Source: an uncultured Flavobacteriaceae bacterium (lineage in GTDB: Bacteria; Bacteroidota; Bacteroidia; Flavobacteriales; Flavobacteriaceae). Taken from it: DNA of 64,000 nt. Positions 17,546 through 26,531 of this stretch are shown piece after piece. Under the pieces are notes generated by a model. That model ran no database searches. It was not told the DNA's origin and was given only the letters and a program-made list of their open reading frames with translations. How positions within the stretch are numbered: position 1 is the stretch's first letter; every line of letters begins with the position of its first letter. The stretch lies in the NCBI GenBank assembly GCA_947488345.1, contig CANKZQ010000001.1, positions 819,501 to 883,500 on the forward strand. Direction: 5' to 3'. A program made the translations under genes and the position numbers.

Positions 17546-19099
17546 ATGAACAAGCCCCTATTAATACTAGTCTTATTAATATCATTCATGAGCTTTGCTC
17601 AAGATAATGGTAGCGTAACTCCTTTAGATGTTAATGAAGTCCAAAAAGAAACCAAATTAGATATAAAAGCAGCGAAGGCTAAGAAAACTGCCGATTCGTT
17701 AAAATTGATCAATCATAAAGAAGCTACTTTAATCGATAGTTTATGGTTGAACTCAATGTACAATTCTCCATTGTTCGACAATGATTTGTTTGTCTTATCG
17801 TCAAAAAAACTAGCAGATACTGCAGCCGTAGAATTATCAAGTGAGGTTTTAAAAGAGCGGCTCACGCATCTTGATAGTAAAACACCGTTTAATGTTGCTT
17901 ATAATCCTTCTTTAGAGCGCATTATTAAATCATATTTGAAGCACCGAAAGCAGTCATTGGCGAATTTAATGCAGAAAGCAAAATACTATTTTCCGATGTT
18001 TGAAGAGCATCTCGATAAATATGATTTGCCGTTGGAGATAAAATATTTGGCAATTGTAGAATCTGCTTTAAAACCACGTGCACGATCAAGAGTGGGTGCT
18101 TCTGGCTTATGGCAATTTATGTATTATACCGGTAAGCAATTTAATCTTGAGGTAAATTCTTATGTTGACGAGCGCCATGATCCGTTAAGGGCTACAGAAG
18201 CAGCATGTAAATATTTGAGTAGTTTATATAGTATTTTTGGTGATTGGGATCTTGCCTTGGCAGCCTACAATTCTGGCCCAGGAAATGTTTCTAAAGCGAT
18301 CCGACGTTCTGGCGGTAGCAAAAATTATTGGAACATTCGGAGCTACTTACCTAGAGAAACCGCAGGCTATTTGCCCGCTTTCTATGCTACCTATTATATT
18401 TTAGAATATGCTAAAGAACACGATTTACAATCTGATAAGAGCTATTTTAAAAATTTCGAAACCGATACAGTAATCGTTAAAAGACAAATTACTTTTGATC
18501 AGATCAATAGAGTCTTAAAAACAGACGATGAATTATTAGAATTTTTAAATCCACAATACAAACTCAATATCATTCCTTATATAAAAGGAAAAAATTACAC
18601 CTTACGTTTACCAAAAAATTTAATAGGTACTTTCGTTTCTAATGAAGAGCAAATTTATGCCTTCGCTAAAGCGGATGACGCAAAACGCGAAAAACCATTG
18701 CCAAAGCTATTTCAGAACCCTCAACGTATTCGATATAGAGTTAGAAATGGTGATTACTTAGGCAAAATTGCACAGCGATATGGTGTAGGAGTATCACAAA
18801 TCAAACGTTGGAATGGCCTGCGAAGTAGTCGCTTAAGAATCGGACAGCGATTAACCATTTATCCTCGAAATTATACTTCTAGCAGAAAAAAAAGCAGTAA
18901 AAATTCGAGTGCGAAAAAAGTAGCTACGTCAACTCCGAAAGGTAAGTATACCACCTATACAGTGCAAAAAGGGGACTCACTTTGGTTGATTTCAAGAAAA
19001 TTTCCGAAAGTTTCTGTAAGTCAAATTAAAAAATGGAACAATATTTGGAGTGTTAAAAGTTTGAAACCTGGCACCAAACTCAAAATATTTAAGGGCTAG
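17546..19099 (+). CDS. mltD: Membrane-bound lytic murein transglycosylase with two LysM repeats
   Basis: A 517-residue exported protein. The signal peptide LLILVLLISFMSFAQ ends near residue 19. An SLT (family 1, MltD-like) domain spans about 130-300, with catalytic Glu172 in AIVESALKP, then GASGLWQFM, AACKYLSSLY and LALAAYNSGPGNVSKAI. Two LysM domains follow: YRVRNGDYLGKIAQRYGVG and YTVQKGDSLWLISRKFP, joined by a Ser/Lys-rich linker. It cleaves peptidoglycan to 1,6-anhydro products. I chose the ATG at 17546 because it begins the signal peptide. A DUF4837 lipoprotein gene follows after 30 bases, likely in the same transcript. Confidence 0.92.
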   Translation: MNKPLLILVLLISFMSFAQDNGSVTPLDVNEVQKETKLDIKAAKAKKTADSLKLINHKEATLIDSLWLNSMYNSPLFDNDLFVLSSKKLADTAAVELSSEVLKERLTHLDSKTPFNVAYNPSLERIIKSYLKHRKQSLANLMQKAKYYFPMFEEHLDKYDLPLEIKYLAIVESALKPRARSRVGASGLWQFMYYTGKQFNLEVNSYVDERHDPLRATEAACKYLSSLYSIFGDWDLALAAYNSGPGNVSKAIRRSGGSKNYWNIRSYLPRETAGYLPAFYATYYILEYAKEHDLQSDKSYFKNFETDTVIVKRQITFDQINRVLKTDDELLEFLNPQYKLNIIPYIKGKNYTLRLPKNLIGTFVSNEEQIYAFAKADDAKREKPLPKLFQNPQRIRYRVRNGDYLGKIAQRYGVGVSQIKRWNGLRSSRLRIGQRLTIYPRNYTSSRKKSSKNSSAKKVATSTPKGKYTTYTVQKGDSLWLISRKFPKVSVSQIKKWNNIWSVKSLKPGTKLKIFKG

Positions 19100-19129
19100 G
19101 TATTAACTATCTAACTTAAAACTCTAAAA

Positions 19130-20092
19130 ATGAAAAAAATCATTCTCTTTGCACTTACAATTCTATCCGTTGCAGCCTGTCAAAATAAAGGAAAACTAGT
19201 CCTCAAAGACTCCATGGGCAGAATCAATAGCCTAGTTATCGTTATTGATAATTCTGAATGGAGAGGTAAGCCCGGTGATGCACTTCGTGAAATTATTGGC
19301 TCGCCTGTTTTAGGACTTCCCCAAGAAGAAAATCAGTTCTCGGTGACCCAAACTCCTGTGAAAGCGTTCAAAACTATTTTTCAAACAAGTAGAAATTTAT
19401 TGTTAGTAGGTTATGGAGAAGAAGATACCTATAAAGTTAAAAAAGACATCTATGCTTCGCCACAGTTAGTAATGACTATATTAGGAAAAGACGAAGCTTC
19501 ATTATTGGCGCAAATTGAAAAGCATAGAAAAGATATAATTGATGTGTTTAAAAAAGCTGATATCGAAGTATATCAAAAAAAACTAGCTAGAAGCTTATTG
19601 AAAAACGACACGATCAAAACGCTTAAAAATTTAAATGTTTCGATAGATATTCCTGCCGATTACAGAAGAGTTGATGACACTGGTGACTTTTTATGGTTTA
19701 GAAAGCATATCGAAAAAGGAGATATGAATCTTTTAGTATATGAGTTACCTATAAAAGAAACAGACGCTATCGAAAATTCAATAGCAGCCGAAAGAGATAC
19801 GATTGGTAAGAAGTACATTCCTGGTCCATCTGATGGTTCGTATATGATTACCGAAGCAGCGTATTCTCCTCATATTATGGCTACAGAACTCAATGAATTC
19901 TCCGCCTTTGAAACTCGAGGTAAATGGGAAGTGAAAAATGATTTTATGGCGGGTCCTTTTTTGAACTATACTGTAATAGACAAAGCAAATAATCGCTTAC
20001 TAGTATTTGAAGGGTTCACTTATGCACCGAATGCTGACAAACGTGATTATATGTTTGAATTAGAAGCCATTATTAAAACGATGAAGATCTAG
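19130..20092 (+). CDS. DUF4837 family lipoprotein
   Basis: A 320-residue lipoprotein (LSVAAC, Cys17). Its body matches the Bacteroidota DUF4837 family: GRINSLVIVIDNSEWRGKPGD near the start, LREIIGSPVLGLPQEE, a basic helical middle (KHRKDIIDVFKKADIEVYQKK), and DFLWFRKHIEKGDMNLLVYE. No function is known for the family. It follows the lytic transglycosylase gene by 30 bases, an arrangement that suggests an envelope role. Its stop codon overlaps that of apbE on the other strand (CTAG). Confidence 0.85.
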   Translation: MKKIILFALTILSVAACQNKGKLVLKDSMGRINSLVIVIDNSEWRGKPGDALREIIGSPVLGLPQEENQFSVTQTPVKAFKTIFQTSRNLLLVGYGEEDTYKVKKDIYASPQLVMTILGKDEASLLAQIEKHRKDIIDVFKKADIEVYQKKLARSLLKNDTIKTLKNLNVSIDIPADYRRVDDTGDFLWFRKHIEKGDMNLLVYELPIKETDAIENSIAAERDTIGKKYIPGPSDGSYMITEAAYSPHIMATELNEFSAFETRGKWEVKNDFMAGPFLNYTVIDKANNRLLVFEGFTYAPNADKRDYMFELEAIIKTMKI

Positions 20093-21090
20093 AAATTTTC
20101 AGAGGTATACGTTTTTAATTCACCGTTTTCGGCGGCATATATCAAATACCCTCTTAAATTCGGGTGATTTTCTAAAAAGCGTTGTGCTCCTTCGAGAGAC
20201 ATGGCCATAAGAGCAGTAGCATAACCATCAGCATCTGCACAATCTAGTTCGGTTATAACAGAAACACTTAACAAGTTACTCTGCGTAGAATACCCTGTTT
20301 TCGGGTTGATAATGTGTACGTATTTTTGACCTGTAATACTATCTATTTCAAACTTTCGGTAGCTTCCAGATGTTGCCATGGCTTGATTTGTTAAATCAAT
20401 CACTTTTGCAATAGAGCGAGTGCCATCAAAATTAGGTTCTTCTATACCCGTTCTCCAAGGCTTTTTTGACGGGCTCTTTCCGCGTGTTCTAATCTCACCA
20501 CCTATTTCTACCAGATAATCTTGAACGTTTTGCTCCTCCAAAAAGCGCCCTGCTATATCTACGGCATATCCTTTGGCAATTGCATTAAAATCAAAATAAA
20601 TACCGGGGTTCTCTTTAGATATTTTTCCATTTTCTAAATGTACCTTATCGAAACCTACTAGTTTTAGCAATGCATTAATCATCAATGAATCTGGCGTACG
20701 GTTTACTTTTTCCGGTCCAAAATTCCAGGCATTTACCAACACCCCAATTGTAGGATCGAATATCCCTTGAGTTTCCTTAAATATCTTTTCAGATTTTTTA
20801 AAGACCTCCTTAAAATAGGCATCCACAACAACTGTTGAATCTCCTTTGTTAATTTTGGAAATATCAGAATTAGAAATATAGGTTGATAATGACTTATTTA
20901 CTAAATGAAATAAACTATCGATCTGTCGTGTATAATCCCTTTCATCACCATAGGTAATATGAAAAGTAGTTCCAAAGGCGACACCTTCTAACTTGGTAAA
21001 ATCGTTTACTTCCTGTTTTTCAGGCTTTTGCTTACATGAAAGAACAAGAACAAACAGTATAGAGAGGGCCATATATCTTAATCTCTTCAT
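20089..21090 (-). CDS. apbE: FAD:protein FMN transferase
   Basis: A 333-residue lipoprotein (SILFVLVLSC, Cys18). ApbE features are visible: GTTFHITYGD near the start, DPTIGVLVNAWNFGP, FDFNAIAKGYAVDIAGRFLEE, YLVEIGGEIRTRGKSP, MATSGSYRKFE, HIINPKTGYST and CADADGYATALMAM (Mg-binding Asp region). ApbE transfers FMN from FAD onto a Thr of the D-x-x-S/T-G-A-T motif in exported domains. The Na+-NQR genes at 30.3-36.5 kb encode the usual acceptors NqrB and NqrC. I chose the ATG at 21090; the longer frame from a TTG at 21123 would place a promoter box inside the gene. Confidence 0.93.
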   Translation of the reverse strand: MKRLRYMALSILFVLVLSCKQKPEKQEVNDFTKLEGVAFGTTFHITYGDERDYTRQIDSLFHLVNKSLSTYISNSDISKINKGDSTVVVDAYFKEVFKKSEKIFKETQGIFDPTIGVLVNAWNFGPEKVNRTPDSLMINALLKLVGFDKVHLENGKISKENPGIYFDFNAIAKGYAVDIAGRFLEEQNVQDYLVEIGGEIRTRGKSPSKKPWRTGIEEPNFDGTRSIAKVIDLTNQAMATSGSYRKFEIDSITGQKYVHIINPKTGYSTQSNLLSVSVITELDCADADGYATALMAMSLEGAQRFLENHPNLRGYLIYAAENGELKTYTSENF

Positions 21091-21120
21091 ATTTACTTTA
21101 GATTCTTGACTTAACATTGT

Positions 21121-21128
21121 CAAAGATA
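21121..21128 (-). promoter_or_regulatory. -7 promoter element for apbE (TATCTTTG on minus strand)
   Basis: Plus-strand CAAAGATA reads TATCTTTG on the minus strand, an exact TAnnTTTG match 30 bases before the chosen apbE start. No -33 TTG at normal distance was found. Confidence 0.5.
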
Positions 21129-21217
21129 AAATTTAAAGTTTGTTAAATTCCTATTAAAATCAATTTTGCTCTCTTTATTTTTTAATACCTTAGTATCTTA
21201 AATTAAAAACTCTAATT

Positions 21218-22075
21218 ATGAAAAAAATTTTTATACTGGCCATTAGCTCAACATTATTGCTATCGTCATGTGTTTCCCAGAAAAAGTTCGCTGAACTTCA
21301 AACGGAATTTGATGCGACGAAGCAACAACTAACAGATGCCAATGGTAAAGTATTAGCTTGTCAAGTAGAAAAAGATAAGTTAGCTAATAAAATGGCTGCT
21401 TTAGAATCTCAAAACAAATTTTTAACAGAAAATAACGCAAGTAATATGCGTCAGATTGAAAACTTGACGATGCTGTCTCAATCTGCGAGTAGCAATATTA
21501 AAGATGTTATCTCTCAATTGAGTGAAAAAGACAAATATATTAATGGCATACGCGGAGCTATGTCTAGAAAAGATTCTATCAATCTAGCGTTGGCGGTGAA
21601 TTTAAAAAGTGCCTTAGCGGATGGAATACAAGATGAAGACATTATTGTTGATGTAGAAAAAACGGTGGTATATATTACAATTTCTGATAAATTATTATTC
21701 ACTAGCGGAAGTTCAAATATTTCTGCAAAGGCAAAAGGTTTATTAGCCAAAGTAGCTGCCGTGATTAAAGAAAAGCCAGAGATGGAAGTAATGGTAGAAG
21801 GATATACTGATAATGTGCCAATTAAAACGGCTCGTACAAAAGACAATTGGGATTTAAGTACGCAACGTGCGAACTCAGTAATTAGAGTACTACAAAATGA
21901 TTATAAAATTGATCCTAAACGATTGATATCAGCAGGTAGAAGTGAATATTTACCTTTGGCATCGAATGATACGGCCGAAGGTCGTTCTAGAAATAGAAGA
22001 ACGCGATTTGTGATTTTGCCTAAATTAGATCAATTCTTTGATATTTTAGAACAAAAGCCAGAAGCTGGTAAATAG
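21218..22075 (+). CDS. OmpA family lipoprotein with coiled coil
   Basis: A 285-residue lipoprotein (LLLSSC, Cys18). Residues about 22-110 form a coiled coil (KKFAELQTEFDATKQQLTDA, LANKMAALESQNKFLTENN). About 150-275 is an OmpA peptidoglycan-binding domain: YTDNVPI, NWDLSTQRANSVIRVLQ, DPKRLISAGRSEYLPLASN and RSRNRRTRFVILP, with the Asp and Arg that bind diaminopimelate. It tethers the outer membrane to peptidoglycan. It is a single gene ended by a strong bidirectional hairpin. Confidence 0.93.
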   Translation: MKKIFILAISSTLLLSSCVSQKKFAELQTEFDATKQQLTDANGKVLACQVEKDKLANKMAALESQNKFLTENNASNMRQIENLTMLSQSASSNIKDVISQLSEKDKYINGIRGAMSRKDSINLALAVNLKSALADGIQDEDIIVDVEKTVVYITISDKLLFTSGSSNISAKAKGLLAKVAAVIKEKPEMEVMVEGYTDNVPIKTARTKDNWDLSTQRANSVIRVLQNDYKIDPKRLISAGRSEYLPLASNDTAEGRSRNRRTRFVILPKLDQFFDILEQKPEAGK

Positions 22076-22094
22076 AGAAAAAAGAACAACAACT

Positions 22095-22130
22095 AAAAAG
22101 CCCATCAATTTGAAATTGATGGGCTTTTTA
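22095..22130. terminator. Bidirectional terminator between ompA-like and YegP-like genes
   Basis: Stem GCCCATCAAT / ATTGATGGGC with a short TTGAA loop, flanked by AAAAA and TTTTT. It serves both converging genes (stops at 22075 and 22155). Confidence 0.92.
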
Positions 22131-22154
22131 AATTTTCAAAACAAACAAAAGTTC

Positions 22155-22481
22155 TTATACTTCAACAATTGAAGCACCTGGTGCATTGTTCTTTACAGAT
22201 TTAATTCCGTTTTCCATTGTAGAAGTTGAGGCGTATTGCTGACTACTACCAATAACCTGTCCATTTGTAGATTTCAAATTAAAGAAAGGCTTTCCGTTTT
22301 TAGCTTTCTGTCTGTCAAAACATTTATCATCTTTACAATTCTTTTGTACAGATGCAATCCCGTTTTCACATCCTTTTTTTGACGAATACCCTTCGCTTGA
22401 TAAGATATTTTGACCATTACTAGCCTTTAATCTAAATCTGAATTCACCTCTTTTGTCTTTGTAAACTTCGAATTTTCCCAT
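22155..22481 (-). CDS. YegP-like DUF1508 protein, two tandem repeats
   Basis: A 108-residue cytosolic protein made of two copies of the DUF1508 unit: KFEVYKDKRGEFRFRLKASN...YSSKKGCENGIASVQKN and FDRQKAKNGKPFFNLKSTN...YASTSTMENGIKSVKNN. The family (E. coli YegP) has a small beta-rich fold of unknown function, often reported as stress-related. The length is normal for a two-repeat member. It is a single gene with its own leader; it shares the terminator with the OmpA gene. Confidence 0.9.
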   Translation of the reverse strand: MGKFEVYKDKRGEFRFRLKASNGQNILSSEGYSSKKGCENGIASVQKNCKDDKCFDRQKAKNGKPFFNLKSTNGQVIGSSQQYASTSTMENGIKSVKNNAPGASIVEV

Positions 22482-22636
22482 CGTTTTTTATTTTTAAAGT
22501 TTAGTTTAGTCTACAAGATATAAATTTCATTTTTAAAATTAAAAAGAAATGCTTCCCGATTTATAAATTAAATATATTTCTCATTGTCATATTCATCGAT
22601 ATACTTAAGACAATATCAGTATTTTAACGAAGGGGT

Positions 22637-23002
22637 TTACTCTAAAACTTTCACAAAATCATCAAAAGCTACGTAATAAGGGTTGTCTTTAAAAACAGGC
22701 ATATCGACGCTTTCTGCATTCGCCAAACCGACACCCGCAAACCAAACATGCGCATTCTGTTTCTTCGCATGTTGTGCGAATGTTTCCATCCATACAGCAT
22801 CAAAAGAATTGCTTTCTTGCAAATTTGTAGTCGCTTTTACTAAAACAAATATAGTAGGTTCATTTTTTTTATAGAGTACAAATTGAGGATGCTTTTTTAA
22901 TTTGCTATTAATAGCCACAAATTCATAACCCATTTTTTGCAGTTTTTCACCTACAATATTCATGGCTAAATTATGAAGCTCTTGTGCTGATAAAGGGGTC
23001 AT
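22637..23002 (-). CDS. Uncharacterised ~120-residue protein, possible degenerate nuclease-like fold
   Basis: A 121-residue soluble protein. The family seems common in flavobacteria and I recall it sometimes carrying the label Na+-NQR subunit F, but this sequence has no ferredoxin or flavin motif, so that label would be wrong here. The pattern helix (NIVGEKLQKMGYEFVAIN), strand (PQFVLYK) and strand (TIFVLVKAT) resembles the core of YraN/PD-(D/E)XK proteins, though the catalytic Glu is replaced (VLVKA). The second half (WMETFAQHAKKQNAHVWFAGVGLANAES) is conserved-looking. It starts 8 bases after the DEAD-box helicase stop and is likely co-transcribed with it. Confidence 0.7.
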   Translation of the reverse strand: MTPLSAQELHNLAMNIVGEKLQKMGYEFVAINSKLKKHPQFVLYKKNEPTIFVLVKATTNLQESNSFDAVWMETFAQHAKKQNAHVWFAGVGLANAESVDMPVFKDNPYYVAFDDFVKVLE

Positions 23003-23010
23003 CTGAAAAA

Positions 23011-24369
23011 TTATTTCTTTTTGTTACGTTTATTATAATTTTTGTCACCTCTCGTTTTAGGCTTTTTATATTTCTTGGCTATTTCTCTCCGATAAGAACC
23101 TCCTTGATTTGTCTTACTATTTTTTTCACTCTTCTCGTGAAACGCTTCTCCCGAAACATATGTATTTGAACCTCGATTTCTTCGATTCTCTACGAGATCC
23201 TCTTTCGGCCGTTCATCGGGTGTTAGTTTACTGGAAATCTCAACACCATCCGGAAAAGGAAGCAACCGAATTTTATAATCCATCAATTGTTCTATACGCT
23301 GTTTTGCCTCTTGTTCCTTTTCAGTAACAAACAACAATGATTCTCCTTCATGTTTCGCTCTACCCGTTCTTCCAATGCGATGCATATAGTTTTCAGGAAA
23401 CTTAGGTGTATCAAAATTAACTACATGACTAATCTCGTTCAAATCTAGACCTCTAGACATCACATCGGTAGCAATCAATATTCTATTATCTCCTTCATCA
23501 AATTGCTTGATAGAACGCATCCTGTAGTTTTGAGTCTTATTAGAATGAATTACACAACCTTCGGTTGGATACGTTTCTTCAACAACCTCAAACAATCGAT
23601 CTGCATCTTTTTTATGAGAGGTAAACACTAATACTTTACGATATGTCTCTTTGTCTTGCAGCAGGTGTACTAATAAATTGGCTTTGGTATAAAAATTTTT
23701 GACATCGAAACATTGTTGATTGATATTCTCTAATGGAGTACCACTCACGGCGATTGATATTTTCGCGGGTGCTATAAAATAATCATCAATCAATACATCT
23801 ACATCTTCGGTCATAGTTGCTGAAAACATAATATTCTGACGTCGTTCAGGTAATAACTCAAAGATGTTTTGAAGTTGAAAGCGAAAGCCTAAATCTAGCA
23901 TTACATCTACTTCATCAATTACCAATTTCTGAATAGATTTTAGTTTTAAAGCTCTGCTCAAGGCCAAGTCATACAAACGACCTGGAGTAGCAACAACGAT
24001 ATCGGCGCCCTGAGCCATCGCTTGTTTTTGTGCGTTTATGTTCACCCCTCCATAAACCCCTAAGGTACGCACGTTCATATAAGCTGTTAGCTTGGTTACC
24101 TCTTCAACAATTTGCAAGACCAACTCACGTGTTGGCACTAAAATCAGCACTCTCGGGTTCACTTGCTTTGAAAATTTCAAATCCCGTAAAATAGGTAAGA
24201 TAAAGGCAAAGGTCTTTCCTGTACCCGTTTGTGCAATACCTACCATGTCTTTACCCGATAGAATGGTTGCAAATGATTGTTCTTGTATCGGTGTAGGTTG
24301 GGTAAAACCCAAATCATCAAGAGCGTAATGCAATTGCTTCGATAAGTTTAAATCTTCGAACGTACTCAT
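23011..24369 (-). CDS. DEAD-box RNA helicase (RhlE/CshA-like)
   Basis: A 452-residue ATP-dependent RNA helicase. Visible motifs: Q motif (GFTQPTPIQEQSF), motif I QTGTGKT, Ia PTRELVLQI, Ib TPGRL, motif II in the form DEVD rather than DEAD, motif III SAT, motif V ATDVMSRGLD, and motif VI HRIGRTGR. After about residue 375 comes a basic, Asn/Lys/Gly-rich tail typical of RNA-binding extensions. It likely remodels structured RNA in ribosome assembly or mRNA decay. Its start is set by the ATG with a -7 box 18 bases upstream. The small gene at 22637 follows after 8 bases. Confidence 0.94.
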   Translation of the reverse strand: MSTFEDLNLSKQLHYALDDLGFTQPTPIQEQSFATILSGKDMVGIAQTGTGKTFAFILPILRDLKFSKQVNPRVLILVPTRELVLQIVEEVTKLTAYMNVRTLGVYGGVNINAQKQAMAQGADIVVATPGRLYDLALSRALKLKSIQKLVIDEVDVMLDLGFRFQLQNIFELLPERRQNIMFSATMTEDVDVLIDDYFIAPAKISIAVSGTPLENINQQCFDVKNFYTKANLLVHLLQDKETYRKVLVFTSHKKDADRLFEVVEETYPTEGCVIHSNKTQNYRMRSIKQFDEGDNRILIATDVMSRGLDLNEISHVVNFDTPKFPENYMHRIGRTGRAKHEGESLLFVTEKEQEAKQRIEQLMDYKIRLLPFPDGVEISSKLTPDERPKEDLVENRRNRGSNTYVSGEAFHEKSEKNSKTNQGGSYRREIAKKYKKPKTRGDKNYNKRNKKK

Positions 24370-24386
24370 GATCAGTTAAGTTTGTG

Positions 24387-24394
24387 CAAATTTA
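24387..24394 (-). promoter_or_regulatory. -7 promoter element for the DEAD-box helicase gene
   Basis: CAAATTTA on the plus strand reads TAAATTTG on the minus strand (TAnnTTTG), 18 bases before the start codon. No clear -33 TTG. Confidence 0.45.
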
Positions 24395-24521
24395 CTTAAA
24401 ATTATACGTAGGCACTAGATATATAAGGTTCGATTTATTTGTGTAACTTTAACTGCACCATGCTATTATACTTTTTATTGATAGAAGTTGCTTATAGCAG
24501 AATCAACTAAGCCCCGCAATC

Positions 24522-25253
24522 ATGCTCAAATTCTTCAGAAGAATCAGGCGAACCCTATTGTCTGAAAATAAATTCTCAAAATATATACTCTATGCAATAG
24601 GTGAAATCATTCTCGTAGTAATTGGTATTCTCCTAGCGCTTCAAATTAATAATTGGAATGAACGAAGAAAAGTCAATACTTTAAAAAAGGATTATTATAA
24701 CCAACTCATTATTGATCTGGATAAAGAAAAAGAAAACATAAATGAGAGAATTTTTATATTAAATAGCGGCATTACATCTGTAAATACTTATTTTAACTAT
24801 CTCGACGACCATGATTTAACACCAGTTCAAATATTTAATGCGTTAACTAAAGTAAATCGTGACTTTAAGTACCTAGCTTTTAACACCAATACGATTGAAT
24901 CATTAGAATCTACAGGAGATATTAAATTAATTCCTGAGGAAATAAGAAACTTATTAATGGCGCTAAAGCGAGATCAAGAAAGAACGATTAATGTTGCAAA
25001 AGGCAACTATGAAATTTATCTGAATTCAATACAAAAAGCGGCACAATTAGGTTTGTACAAATTATATGATCAAGATAAAACGAACAAGGTATTGGGCGTT
25101 GAAAATAACATTACAGACATTATTTTAATTTTTGATGCTGCTATTGGAATGAAAAATTACACTGATAAAACTATTAGAAGTTTATTAAATAAGATGCTAA
25201 ACGATATCAGTAACGTAAAAGAATTAATTTCTACTGAGCTTAAAAAAGAATGA
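24522..25253 (+). CDS. DUF6090 family membrane protein, paralogue 1 of 5
   Basis: A 243-residue protein that opens the array. Residues 1-47 are the shared anchor: a basic amphipathic stretch (LKFFRRIRRTLLSEN), KYILYAIGE, one transmembrane helix (IILVVIGILLALQINNW) and NE. The rest is a helical, mostly polar domain with coiled-coil character (LIIDLDKEKENINERIFILN; IPEEIRNLLMALKRDQERT). N-in/C-out topology follows from the positive N-terminus, which places the variable domain in the periplasm. No function is known for DUF6090. It is the most divergent anchor of the five. A secreted DUF1579-like gene separates it from paralogue 2. Confidence 0.85.
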   Translation: MLKFFRRIRRTLLSENKFSKYILYAIGEIILVVIGILLALQINNWNERRKVNTLKKDYYNQLIIDLDKEKENINERIFILNSGITSVNTYFNYLDDHDLTPVQIFNALTKVNRDFKYLAFNTNTIESLESTGDIKLIPEEIRNLLMALKRDQERTINVAKGNYEIYLNSIQKAAQLGLYKLYDQDKTNKVLGVENNITDIILIFDAAIGMKNYTDKTIRSLLNKMLNDISNVKELISTELKKE

Positions 25254-25305
25254 GAACATATAGGTTAGACGATGCTTAAAATCTGTGCAACAAAAGGTTA
25301 AATTT

Positions 25306-25821
25306 ATGACACTAAAACACATTATCTTTACAGCAATCACGATTATCTTTTTCGTGAACTCGACTCTTGTTTCTGCCCAAAGCGCAGAACAAAAAGCTAT
25401 GAAAAAACTTTCGTTCTTAATTGGAGATTGGAAAGGTTCTGGCACGAGTTTTCCAAAAGAAGAAAACAAACCATATGACGTCATAAGCACAGTAGAATAT
25501 GATTTGGATGGTGAATTGTTGGTCTTAAGACACCGTTCTACAAGAGGAGACAAAACAGTACTAGCATTACATACACTGATATACTTTAACAAAGAAGATG
25601 GCCATTATTATTATAATGCCTACAGAAGAAATGGGGCCAGACCTTTTAAATGCAAACTAAACGATGGTCAATTTATTTGCGAAATCAATGGAAACTATCG
25701 TCTTACTTTTCAAAAAACGAAGGAAGGAAACTTTAACGAATTCGGACAACGTTTAATAGATGGAAAATGGGTTAAGAATTTTGAAGACATTTTACAGTCT
25801 TCATCAAAAAATACCTTTTAA
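25306..25821 (+). CDS. Secreted DUF1579-like protein inside the DUF6090 array
   Basis: A 171-residue protein with signal peptide ending STLVSAQ (about residue 25). The mature part begins KKLSFLIGDWKGSGTSFP and continues with ISTVEYDLDGELLVLRHRS and YYYNAYRRNGARPFKC, the look of the lipocalin-like DUF1579 group (FLxGxWxGxG near the start). Family function is unknown; a small hydrophobic ligand is possible. I chose the ATG at 25306 because it begins the signal peptide and is preceded by AAAAGG. It starts 52 bases after paralogue 1 and ends 11 bases before paralogue 2, so it probably belongs to the same transcript. Confidence 0.75.
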   Translation: MTLKHIIFTAITIIFFVNSTLVSAQSAEQKAMKKLSFLIGDWKGSGTSFPKEENKPYDVISTVEYDLDGELLVLRHRSTRGDKTVLALHTLIYFNKEDGHYYYNAYRRNGARPFKCKLNDGQFICEINGNYRLTFQKTKEGNFNEFGQRLIDGKWVKNFEDILQSSSKNTF

Positions 25822-25832
25822 TATTAATTTGT

Positions 25833-26531
25833 ATGATTAAATTCTTTCGACAAGTTCGTCAAAACTTACTTATGGAAAATAAAACCTCCAAATATTTTAA
25901 ATACGCCATTGGTGAAATTATCTTAGTGGTAATCGGTATTCTCATTGCTCTTCAGATTAACAATTGGAATGAAGATAAAAAATCGCAAGAAAATGAACGC
26001 GTATTAATTCAGAAACTTCAAGAAGAGAATAAAATAAATCTCGATTTTATGCAAAGTGATACATTGTATAGAAAAGAAATTCCTGTAACATTACAGAAGT
26101 TCAATCTCTTTTTAACAAAAACTGATTTAAGCAAAAATATTGACAGCATACAAGATTTTCTTGATGATATTTTTAGATCGACATCGTACACTTTTACTCA
26201 AAGCAATCTAATAAATTATATTAATCTCTATAATTATGAGTTTTCAGAACTAAATAAAGAATTGTCAACCTTACAGGTCTATCAAAATGATTTGCAAATA
26301 ATCTCTGAAAAAGGAATCGATATTAAAATTCAAAATTTTTTCGAAGCTCTTAAAAAAGATATAGATTTTAATTCTTTAGATATTGTATCATATGACACCT
26401 TAAAATCTCTAGAATTTAGAAATAATATTATCATAATTATGAGTATTGAAAATGAAGTATCTTTCCAGTTCGACAGAACTCTAAAGCAAATTCAAAAGGT
26501 AGATTCACTAATTAATCTACGACTCAAATAA
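25833..26531 (+). CDS. DUF6090 family membrane protein, paralogue 2 of 5
   Basis: A 232-residue protein with the conserved 47-residue anchor (IKFFRQVRQNLLMENKTSKY, then transmembrane IILVVIGILIALQINNW). The periplasmic part is acidic/Asn-rich and helical, with a possible coiled coil near 48-75 (NEDKKSQENERVLIQKLQEE). It has no recognisable enzyme motif. Its TAA stop overlaps the ATG of paralogue 3 by one base (TAATG), which suggests translational coupling. Confidence 0.85.
   Translation: MIKFFRQVRQNLLMENKTSKYFKYAIGEIILVVIGILIALQINNWNEDKKSQENERVLIQKLQEENKINLDFMQSDTLYRKEIPVTLQKFNLFLTKTDLSKNIDSIQDFLDDIFRSTSYTFTQSNLINYINLYNYEFSELNKELSTLQVYQNDLQIISEKGIDIKIQNFFEALKKDIDFNSLDIVSYDTLKSLEFRNNIIIIMSIENEVSFQFDRTLKQIQKVDSLINLRLK

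Noticed and set aside
22637-23002. Second NqrF-like subunit
   Set aside because: No Fe-S cysteines, flavin or NADH motif is present; the true nqrF is at 30347-31654.
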